From Spirodela intermedia (lineage: Eukaryota > Streptophyta > Magnoliopsida > Alismatales > Araceae), in the NCBI GenBank assembly GCA_902729315.2, contig LR746269.1:9852231-9916230 (forward strand): a stretch of 64,000 nucleotides of DNA. Reading direction: 5' to 3'. Under the pieces are notes generated by a model. The model worked only from the letters and a program-made list of their open reading frames with translations. It did not search any database and had not been told where the DNA came from. The translations under genes were made by a program, and so were the position numbers. Below, piece after piece: positions 50,445 to 60,031 of the stretch (positions are counted from its first letter, which is position 1; the number at the start of each line of letters is the position of its first letter).

Positions 50445-53400
50445 GAAGGAATTCTTCATGAAAAAGCCCAAACCCACGCCCCAAATCACATTAGAGTAAC
50501 TAAAAAAGGGTAAAGGAGGAAGTTTGATGAATATATAGAGAAGCTGCACAGAGAAAAAAGGAGCGTATTACTCCGGATAGAAGCATTCTACGCAGCTCTG
50601 ACACGCTAACAAAAAGATGTGTACGAATTTCAGCCAGCTAAAAAATTGACGGCCTTCTTCCGCTACAGAGATGATCTGCAACCGCTTTTTTCTTTCGGCG
50701 AAAGCGACCTTGTACAGAAGGACAAGGAACAGCCGACGTTTAGCAGATCTCTTGCAGAACCCCTAGCGGGGTCTTCCGGAAGCAAAACTCGACCCAGTGA
50801 AAATAAGCGGACAACTGATCCCTCGTCTTCTTCTCGTGTGAAAACAAATATCCGAATCATACAGAAAACCCCGAAAACCAACTAGATGCTTTCACAGTCG
50901 CGAAAGTCGTAAGGTGAGAGAACCCGACCCACTGTCGTCCGCGCTTCTGCCGAAGACAGGCCTGAGGCAGGGCGGCAGGCGCTAGATTTCCAATCATGTG
51001 ATAGAAATGTGACTCCCTCTCATCAGACCGGTACAACAAGTTCCTCGGAAGATAAAGCGATAGATTTCCAGCACGATGGGGCACCGGGTGTTGGGGGGGG
51101 GGGGTTGGTGTTGAGGGGGTTGGGGGGTTTGCTGAGGAGACGGGGTAAAAGCGGGGGCGGGGTTTGTGAAAACATGCAGGGAGTAGGGCCGGTGCGATGG
51201 GAAGGAAAAGTCCTCTTTTACTTGCAAGGGTGGCAATGGAACGGCCCGACGGCATCCCAAAACAACCCTTGCCCGAGATCCCTCGATGTATCCTTCAGCG
51301 CTATGGTTAGGGACAAGAGAAAGGATGCGCGCAATTTTCTTTAGTTGGTTTGACCCCGGCCGTCGCATGTTCTGTGAAGAAAGGTCCGGGCGAGGCCATC
51401 CACCATTCCCGACCACACCACTCTATTCATCTCGCTCGGCTCGGGCCACAACCAATAGTGGTGTAATGATAAGTCCACGCGAACATCGCGGAGTCAATCG
51501 AGCAGGGTTCCACCCGCACCACCCCACCCCACCCCGCCGAATCTTCACTTCTTCCTTTCCTCTCTGCCGGGAATATTACTCTAGCAAAACCATTGGTCGT
51601 CGCAAGGTGACGACCGACTCGTTCGTCAAAACTTAAGCAAGGCCTTGGTTGGGTGCCGTTCACGGCAAAAGCCATTCAATGCGCGGGCAGGCCGTATCGC
51701 AGGCCGCGCCAGGCCCTGTTCCGCCCATTCGAATGCAGTCAGCGGCGGAGGAGTGGCCGTCGTTTAATGACGATGTGGAAGCTATATGGAGAATCGGCAT
51801 GGAGAGCCATTCGGGACGGCTCCACTTCTTATGCGGCTGCGAAGGGGATGAGCGAGGTGGACCTCCCACCTTGGATTGGATCGCCATCGAACAGTCTTCC
51901 TTCACGAGCACAGAGGAGCCGTCTTTAAGATCAGGAATTCGCCTGGAGACTGGCTGCATTCCGTCCTTCACAACCAGCCATTAATTGAACGCTCGCTGCA
52001 CCTCCATTCACGGTCGAGCACTCACCGAACCCTCTTCCAGGAGATACGCTGGGTCACGCCTCGGCCGACCCTCATCCTAAAAAATGAGTCTTACAATCCT
52101 GTCCTCAGTGGCAGAGTCCCCGCCGTCGTCAGCCGAGGTGGCGGCAGAAGGCTATCGCCTTGTAGCACAGCATGTTGTTGGCCTGTTTGCTCTTCTGCGG
52201 CGACATCAGTCCCTATAAGACAACATTCACCGGAAAAAGACGAAGCAGGGGACTGTTAAAACAGCTGGGAAATAAGCCCCAAATTCTAATGAGCTCAATG
52301 GAGATGAATCAGACCCAACTCATAGGGGTCTGGATCAAGCGGGCCTCACACTCTCGGGCCGGACTGAGGGGCCCGAAATACATATAAGACTGGTGGCCTA
52401 GAGGCCTCTCTTGTATCTCCTTGATTTACTTCTTTTCAGATCTTGATTCTTGGATTTCTTTGTTTTGGGGAAGATCTCTCAAACACGAGAATTTCTTCGT
52501 AAGTTTATATCCACTTTGTCTTGTTGGAGAAATAAGAAGTCAATCAGTTCGAAGGTGTTATCCAAGAAGATTGTGAGTCCAGTGAGAGGAGGGCTCCATC
52601 AGATCCCCTCCCTCTCTGAAGGCTTCAATCCTCAGCTCTTAGCCCATGGCCGCTTCAGTGATGGCCTGAACCCTAGGCCCTATGACCGTCTACATCTCCC
52701 ACTTCCTTAGCGGCTTGTAGTGGTCGCTCTTGTAGCACCCCACAAAGGGAGCTACCACCCTCAGGTCATAATACCACAGGTTTTTGCTAGACCTCTGACG
52801 GCCCCAGTGAGCCTAGTTTAAACTAGGCGCCGAAGATGACAATGTTAGGCCCCATATGGGCTCTTGAGTAATTTTGGTAGAACGAAAAAGAAAGGGGATT
52901 TGAGGGCAGACGAAGGGAAGGCAGACGCAGGAGCTCAGTCGGCGGGAGAAAGACAGAGGCCCTCTCAAATGGTCTCCACATCATGCTGATCAGGGTTCAG
53001 GTGGGAGCCCAACTCACCCCCATTTCTGATATTTTGATCTGCATTTTCTACTATTTTTTGCATCTGGGATTCAAGTTCTTATGAGGTTCCTATTAGTGTA
53101 TGTGATTGTGGAAGCAGTCACAGACGAAAGTCAGCCTTGAGAGGAGGGTGGCATCGCAGGGTAGAGTGTGATGGAGATATTTCAAATTATGTGATCTAGT
53201 ATTGAGTTTAAGAGAACGTGATGCGGGACCGAAGAGAAATATCAATACCGAATAGAAGGTTGGGATTTAAGATTACCTTTGACTAAGTTAAAAAAGATTA
53301 TGAGTAGGCTAATCTCGTTGATTTTATAAGAATTAGGATCGTAATTACCTGAGAAGAACTGCACTTTTAAGGAGTTAGATAAAGTTTCAATTAGGGTGTT

Positions 53401-53744
53401 AGGATCACCGATAAAACGCAAAAAGAGAGCATCCTATGGTTCACTCAATTCCTATAAGGAGTAAGGATTTAAAAATAACGATCACTTCATAAAGGGAGTT
53501 GAAATCAACGTACCTTGTCAAAGAAGATTTTGGAGTGATTTCTTTTAAGTCCATGAGTCTTGTTGAGGAATTTCTAATGGGTGATGATTCAAGAAAATGA
53601 GAGGTTTGAGTTGGGTAGCTGAGGTCCACGAAGTATTTGAATAATTTAAAAAATATAAGAGAGGAAAAAAAGGTTTAAATGAGAAATAGAAAGAATAAGA
53701 GAAGAAAATAATAATGAGAATAAATAAAAAGGTGGGAGGGAACG
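50445..53744. other. Unassigned, repeat-derived region
   Basis: No gene is recognised. GC-rich DNA at 50.6-52.3 kb has overlapping open frames on both strands with no known domain. A G-run cluster at 51090-51165 is quadruplex-prone on the plus strand. At about 52340-52850 the texture is LTR-like (CATATAAGACTGG, pyrimidine-rich leader, then CTAGGCGCCGAAG near 52820), possibly a relict LTR, but I found no partner copy. 52.9-53.7 kb is AT-richer with no signal. Confidence 0.35.
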
Positions 53745-54175
53745 GAATGAGAGCGCGTTGGCGGGAGAGAGAGAGAGAACGGAATGAGGGGGTCCATGGT
53801 GACGGCGGGTGAGAGGGAGAGAGAGAAGATGAGGGGGTACGTGGCGACGGCGGGAGAGGAAGAGGGAGAGAGAAAATGAGGGGGTACGTGGCGATGGCAG
53901 GAGAGAGAAGAAAGGATTTCGGCGGGGGGGAGAGAGAGAGGCGTCGGCAGGAGAGAGAGAAAAGAAAATGATGGGGTACGTGGCGACGGCGGGAGAAAGA
54001 GGGACGAGGGTTTCGGCGGGAGACAGAGAAAGGGACGTTCTCGTGGTGAGGGAGAAAAACGAGCCGGGGCGACGGCGAGGAGGGGGGACTACGGCGACGG
54101 GGCGTACGGCGAGGAGGGGGGACTACGGCGACGGGGCGGACGACGAGGAGGCGGGACGAGAAAGAAGGGGTGACG
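53745..54175 (+). repeat. GA/GGCG-rich minisatellite
   Basis: Units of about 50-65 bp built on ATGAGGGGGTACGTGGCGAC and GGCGGGAGAGAGnGnGAGAG recur at least five times with indels. A shorter GGGGACTACGGCGACGGGGC repeat follows near 54086-54140. Open frames across it are repeat artefacts. Confidence 0.7.
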
Positions 54176-54834
54176 GAGACACCTTTTCCTAAGAGATGCC
54201 GTGCGTTTTAGGGTTTAGGGTTCTTTTTTTTCGAAATGAAAAATTTGATTTAATGTTTGAGGTTTCACCTCATTTTGAGGTTATATGAGTGGTATCTCGT
54301 TCGCACAAAGAGCGAGGAAGAGATAGAAGATTATAGACCTCTTTTGAAAAGGAGGATGTGACAATAGTGGGGAGAGATTTCATTCTACTTAAAATGTTTG
54401 AAGAAGGTGGTTGATTTACATTGAGTTGAAAGAGTCATTTAATTCATAAAGTTAAAAGATCCGTTCAATAGTAATAGAGAGTATAGCCCTAATAGAGAGT
54501 ATAGCCCTCTGTGTTGTGCGTCATGAGGTGTTCTTAGAAGACAAGAATTTATTATAATAAGTAGTTCTAAAAAATAGATAAAATGATATGAAGTAGTGAG
54601 AAAAGACTTGTTGAGGCATTGAGGAAGACAAAACTATACTAAAGTGTGACAATAAACTCAAATATGAATTTATCTTCCTAGTGTTGCACACATCTAGTCC
54701 CTCTTGCCAAAATCTTATTAGTATTATTAGTTGCCATACTTACTCTAAGTGGGTAGGAAATCTTTCACCGCACGAGGAATGACTTGCTCTCTCTTTCTAA
54801 TTCTTTTTTTTTCTCTTATTTTCTCTCTCTTCTT
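54176..54834. other. AT-rich spacer
   Basis: No gene, RNA or mobile-element signature is seen. It contains a short direct repeat (GAGAGTATAGCCCT twice at about 54477-54505). Confidence 0.4.
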
Positions 54835-55219
54835 GCTCTCTTTTTTTTTTTTTTTTTTGAGGGCTTCTTCTTCTCTCACCCTCTACTAATTGCCCATGAT
54901 TTTGTGTACAAGGAGTTTAGTTTGAACTAAATTGACTACAAAAGTACCAAAGGCGACTAGTCCATGAGACCGCCTTTATTGTTTTTCGAATAGTCGACAA
55001 GGACCAGAAAGAGAAAAGGGATTGTTGTTGGGAGGGTAGCCTAACGCAGTATAGAAGGTGTACCTTCTGAATTCCCTTTGGAGTATTAGGCTAGTGATTA
55101 TGAGAAGGGAAGTAAGTTGCCTCTTTTTTTTTTTTTTTTTGAGGGCTTGTTCCCTCACCCTCCACTAATTGTCTATGATTTTGTGTATAGTGGGCTAGTG
55201 ATTTTGAGAAGAGAAGTAG
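54835..55219. repeat. Poly-T-headed duplicated module
   Basis: Two related modules begin with a long T run (about 54841-54859 and 55121-55140), then GAGGGCTTnnTC...CTCACCCTC, ACTAATTG and CATGATTTTGTGTA. Each ends with GGCTAGTGATTnTGAGAAGn followed by GAAGTA. A third T run at 57440-57460 follows the same kind of junction (GTAG then GCTGCCTC). It is separated only by the solo LTR at 55220-57426, so the LTR apparently inserted into this array. Confidence 0.7.
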
Positions 55220-57426
55220 TGATGCAGGATGAGGTGAGAACCCTTGTACTTAATCAATGAAACTCAAGACCCGGAAAGGGGCAGTCGGGCGGATCCAATA
55301 AGAATGTATGGACCCTAGACTCTAAGTCTGACCACGTAACTTAAGTACAGGCAGGCGTACCAATATGCATGATCAACTTAGGACAATTTGAGAAAACATT
55401 CGACGATGGTAAGTGTGAGGCCCTCTCAGTCTACGTCTGGACAGACGGCGGAATTGTCGTTGTGAGGTAGCCTAGGGCTGCAGCTCACGAACGGTGACGA
55501 ATTTGGCGCAGCGTCAGAAGTCACAATTTGATAATCATCCTATCCTGTCTACGTTCTCCTGATGGCAGTGGAGACGAGCCGAGAAAACCCTTCGAGAGAT
55601 AATTAAACTTAAGAGGAAGGGGTACGAAGCTAACCTTCGGGGCTGCGTAGCCCGGCGGGTCGTGACGGAGTGGAGATTCGACGAAGGTAGAGACGTCTGG
55701 TGAAGAGCGATGCTCAGCATCGACGGTCAGTCCTGGCCGAGAGTCTCAGAAGTCGTCGTCTAAAGGCGGGGCACAGTCGGCGTGGGCGTGGGCCCGCTGG
55801 TGGGCCTAAGGGCACGCTAGCGGGCGTGGGCCCGATGGTGGGCCGAAGGGCACGCTAACGGGCGTGGGCCCGCTGGTGGGCTGAAGGGCACGCTAGCGGG
55901 CGCACGCGGGCAGTGGCGCCGGGTGGGCGCGCGGGCCGCAGGAGCCGGCGCGGGGGGCGCGCGCGGCGGCAGCGCTTCGGCGGGAAGGCCGAGCGTCTGC
56001 GGCGCTTCAGCAGGAATGCCGAGCGTCAGCGGCGCTTCGGCAGGAATGCCGAGCGTCGGCGGCGCTTCGGCGGGAAGGCCGAGCGTCAGCGGCGCTTCGG
56101 CCGGAATGCCGAGCGTCAGCGGCGCTTCGGCGGGAATGCCGAGCGTCAGCGGCGCTTCGGCGGGAATGCCGAGCCTCGGCGGTTGGGCGGAGACCCAACC
56201 GTCGCCGGAAGGATCGGCCCTCTCTGGTGGTGCCGGGAAGCGGAGCAGAGGAAGGAGACGATCCGGCCGACGATACCAGGGAGGGTTGAGCTCTCCTGGT
56301 CTAAGCGGCGCCGGAAACGGCGCGACGGCGGCGGAGCGTCGGGAAACTCCGGCGGGGCCTGTGAGGAGCTTGGACTGGTTCTGACTCGTCGGCACGGCTG
56401 CAGGGTCTCTCCCGACGTCGGCGAACGGCCAGCGACTGGGCGGAGCGGCGGAGGGCGGCCCCGGCGAGTTTGGGGTGGAGTTCCGAAGGAAGAGGCGGCA
56501 GTCGAACCAGGAGTCGAGAGACTCCGGCGGAGTTGCTCGGCGACGGCTCGTAGGTAGGCGAAGCGAGCCCCTTTCGTCACGACGGCGTGACGGGGTTCCA
56601 GCAGAGGCGGCGGCGGCTGCAGCGGCAACCGCGACTGTTTCGTCCGGTGACGGCGGCGAACTCCCGGGCGGCAATGAGATGGCCGGCGGCGGCAGTGGTC
56701 TCAGGCGGCGGCGGGACTTCTCGGACAGCAGCGTCACGAGGAACGAAGTCCTCGAAGGGGGTATCGACGGCCTTCATCTTCCTCCTTCCCTCCCTATCCT
56801 AGATCACGGAGAAGGTACTCACAAAACGATAATCTCTCTCAAAAATACGGCGCTCCCTTGAGGGGGGGTCCTACCTCCCCTTATATAGGGCCCACAAGTG
56901 GGCTAAGGGGAGGTGGGCCCACTTGAGGCCCTCAAGCCCATAAGCCACAAAAAGGCTACAAAAAGGGGCTTGTTGGGCCTCTTAAAGAGAGACCCAATAA
57001 GCTCCCCTAAAAGGAGAAAGAGGAGGGCCCTCTTACGATGCTTAAGTGGGCCTCAAATGAAGACCCAAATAAGCCCCAAAAGAGGCCCAAAAGGAAAGAC
57101 ACATAGGTCCCCCCCCTTAGGGTTTTAATTGGGCCTCAAAAGAGAGACCCAATAAAACCCTAAAGAAAGGGAGACACAAACAACAACACACACATAGAAT
57201 TGGGCCCGCTAACACACAAACGCAAGGCCCAACAAGTCACATGAAAACACAAAGAAAGATAAGGGTGAGCTCGAGCTCGTCGTCGTCGCGGAGGTGGAAT
57301 GTTGTCATCCCGAAGGGCTAGGCCATGTAGCGAAAGCCAAGCTCCTTCGTCTTCGCACTTCGATCGGGCTGAACTCAGACTGCCGGTGTCTCCTGAGCTG
57401 ATGGAGACGGGTCCCGCTCGCCATCA
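55220..57426 (-). mobile_element. Solo LTR, 2207 bp, with perfect 5-bp target duplication AGTAG
   Basis: It begins TGATGCAGGATG and ends GCCATCA, so it has TGATG...CATCA termini. AGTAG stands directly before (55215-55219) and after (57427-57431), the 5-bp duplication expected of LTR-element integration. A TATA element (CCCTATATAAGG read on the minus strand, at 56879-56890) fixes the transcriptional sense. It contains a 30-bp minisatellite and a 306-codon open frame on the minus strand that is a Pro/Arg-rich repeat artefact. It is the reverse complement of the LTR at 58035-60026. No internal element domains are linked to it, so the superfamily is unknown. Confidence 0.9.
55973..56182 (+). repeat. 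30-bp minisatellite, seven units, inside the left solo LTR
   Basis: Seven contiguous 30-bp units built on CGCTTCGGCGGGAATGCCGA then GCGTCAGCGG fill exactly 210 bp. Since 30 is divisible by three, all frames stay open across it, which explains the long overlapping open frames on both strands. The sister LTR has four units. Confidence 0.95.
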
Positions 57427-57431
57427 AGTAG

Positions 57432-57503
57432 GCTGCCTCTTTTTTTCTTTTTTTTTTTTTGAGAGAGAGAGAGAGAAAGAGAGGGAGAAAGAAATAGAGA
57501 AAT

Positions 57504-57566
<63 letters not shown>

Positions 57567-58034
57567 GGTCAATCCTATGGATATAGATCCTTACCTTCTC
57601 ATGGGTTCAAGCTGGCTGATGGTACTAATGAGATCTTGAGAGAGGTGCTAAGGTGGCGATTCACAACTAGTTTGACAAGTTTGATGTGCTATAGACCTAT
57701 AGTTCAAAAGTGGGCAGATGCTAGTATGTGTTGATAGTTTTGTGTGTCCTCATTGCCTGAGGGTGATGGATAGTAGATGTGAAATGATTATGAGGAGAGT
57801 AATGATTGAAAGTGGTGTTCCTGAGTAGATCTCAATACACCTTGTTGTCCGTCTTGTGTTGACGTCGACGTTGAACTGCTCCAGGCGATACGCCACTACC
57901 TAGGTGTGGCAGGTAGAAGCTTTTGCCCAATGCATAGTGCTAGTATGCCGAGTTGCTCTAAGCGATGTCTACCTCGAGCTTCTGTAGGCATATCCTGCCA
58001 AGAGGTGAAAACAAATCTTAGACGGGTGCATACT
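57432..58034 (-). mobile_element. 3' end of the LINE, cut off by the right solo LTR
   Basis: Read on the minus strand from 58034, the sequence continues the RNase H tail of the LINE at 60032-64000 in the same frame (CTRLRFVFTSWQDM, PTEARGRHRLEQLGI) and stops at about 57896. PTEARG...RLEQLG matches the usual end of plant LINE RNase H domains. The rest would be 3' UTR. A T run on plus at 57440-57460 could be its poly(A) tail, though it also belongs to the poly-T module array. The join to the main body is broken by the solo LTR. Confidence 0.7.
57461..57567. repeat. (GA)n microsatellite
   Basis: About 107 bp of nearly pure GA with a few interruptions, directly after a T run. The arginine/glutamate-rich open frames here are artefacts. 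Confidence 0.9.
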
Positions 58035-60026
58035 TGATGGCGAGCGGGACCCGTCTCCATCAGCTCAGGAGACACCGGCAATCCGAGTTCAGCCTGATTG
58101 ACGTGCGAAGACGAAGGAGCCTGGCTTTCACTACACGGCCTAGCCCTTTGGGATGACAACATTCCACCTCCGCGACGACGACGAGCTCGAGCTCACCCTT
58201 ATCTTTCTTGGTATTTTCACGTTGACTTGTTGGGCCTCGTGTTTGTGTGTTAGCGGGCCCAATTCTATGTGTGTGTGTTGTTGTTTGTGTCTCCCTTTCT
58301 TTAGGGTTTTATCGGGTCTCTCTTTGAGGCCCAATTAAAACCCTAAGGGGGGGGACCTATGTGTCTTTCCTTTTGGGCCTCTTTTGGGGCTTATTTGGGT
58401 CTTCATTTTAGGCCCACTTAAGCACCGTAAGAGGGCCCTCCTCTTTCTCCTTTTAGGAGAGCTTATTGGGTCTCTCTTTAAGAGGCCCAATAAGCCCCTT
58501 TGTAGCTTTTGTGGCTTATGGGCTTGAGGGCCTCAAGTGGGCCCACCTCCCCTTAGCCCACTTGTGGGCCCCCCATATAAGGGGAGGTAGGACCCCCCCT
58601 CAAGAGGGCGCCGTATTTTTGAGAGAAATTATCGTTGTGAGTCATCTTCCTCATAACCTAGAATAGGGAGGGAAGGAGGGAGAGGAAGGCCGTCGATACC
58701 CTGAGGACTTCGTTCACTGTGACGCTGCTGCCGGAGAAGTTCCGCCGCCGCCTGAGACCACGGCCGCCGTCGGACATCTCCCTTGCCGCCCGTGAGATTG
58801 CCGCCATCACCGGACGAAACGGCCGCGGTTGCCGCTGCACCCGCCGCTGCCTCTGCTGGAACCTTGTCACGCCATCGTGACGAAAGGGGCTCGCTTTGCC
58901 TCACTACGAGCCGTCGCCGAGCACTCCGTCGGAGTCTCCCGACTCCTAGTTCGTTTGCCACCTCTTCCTCCAGAACTCCACCATAAACTCGCCGGAGCCG
59001 CCCTCTGCCGCTCTGCCCAGTCGCTGGCCGTTCGCCAATGAATGCTGACCTACCGCCGACGTCAGAAGAGACCCTGATGCCGTGCTCACGAGCCAGATCC
59101 AGTCCAAGCTCCACACAGGCCCCCGCCAGAGTTTCCCGACGATCCGCCGCCGTTGCGCCGTTTCCGGTGCCGCCTAGACCAGGAGGGCTCCACCCTCCCT
59201 AGTATCGCCAGCCAGATCGTCTCCTTCCTCTGCTCCGCTTCCCGGCGCCGCCAGAGAAGGCCGACCTTTCCGGCGACAGTTGGGTCTCTGCCCAACCGCT
59301 GACGCTTGGCATTCCCGCCGAAGCGCCGCTGACGTTCGGCATTCCTGCCGAAGCACCGCTGACGCTTGGCATTCCTGTCGAAGCACCGCAGACGCTCGGC
59401 CTTTCCGCCGAAGCGCTGCCACCGCACGCGCCCTGCGCGCCGGCTCTTGTGGCCCACGCCCACGCCGACTGTGCCACGCCCTAAGACGACGACTTCCGTG
59501 ACTCTCGACCAGGACCGACCGTCGACGCTGAGCATCGCTCTTCACCGGACGTCTCTGCCTTCGTCAAATCTCCGCTCCGTCACGACCCGCCGAGCTACCC
59601 AGCCCCGAAGGTTAGCTCCGTACCCCTTCCTCTTAAGTTTAATTATCTCTCGAAGGGTTTTCTTGGCTCGTCTCCTCCGCCATCAGGAGAACGTAGACAT
59701 GATAGGACGGTTATTGGATCGTGACTTCCGATGTTGCGCCAGATTCGCCACCATTAGTGAGCTGCAGCCTTAGGCTACCTCACGACGATTGTTCTGCCAT
59801 CTGTCCGGACGTGGACCGAGAGGGCCTCTCACTTACCATCGTCGAGTGTTTCCCCAGGTTGTCCTGGGTTGATCACGCATATTGGTACGCTTGCCTGTGC
59901 TTAGGTTACGTGGTCATACCTAGAGTCTAGGGTCCAAACATTCTTATCAGATCGGTCCAACTGCCCCATCCCGAGATTTGAGTTTCATTGATCAGGTACA
60001 GGGGGTTCTCGCCGCGTCCTGCATCA
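58035..60026 (+). mobile_element. Solo LTR, 1992 bp, with perfect 5-bp target duplication ATACT
   Basis: It begins TGATGGCGAGCGGG and ends GTCCTGCATCA. ATACT stands on both sides (58030-58034 and 60027-60031). It is the same family as the LTR at 55220-57426 but in the opposite orientation, with a CATATAAGGGG TATA element at 58574-58584. Removing it and one ATACT copy restores continuity of the LINE frame, which independently confirms the borders. It is 215 bp shorter than its sister, partly from three fewer minisatellite units. Confidence 0.92.
59296..59415 (-). repeat. 30-bp minisatellite, four units, inside the right solo LTR
   Basis: Four contiguous 30-bp units (CCGCTGACGCTTGGCATTCC then CGCCGAAGCG and variants) are the reverse complement of the seven-unit array in the left LTR. 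Confidence 0.93.
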
Positions 60027-60031
60027 ATACT

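Noticed and set aside
50619-52259. Overlapping open frames of 70-140 codons as one or more genes
   Set aside because: Frames are open on both strands because of base composition. No domain, phase-consistent exon chain or conserved motif could be seen.
55817-56737. A 306-residue Pro/Arg-rich protein on the minus strand
   Set aside because: It lies within a solo LTR, crosses a 30-bp minisatellite divisible by three, and equally long frames exist on the other strand.
55220-60026. One giant foldback or Mutator-like transposon with 2-kb terminal inverted repeats
   Set aside because: Each arm carries its own complete 5-bp target duplication and LTR-type termini, and the spacer belongs to the older LINE and poly-T array.
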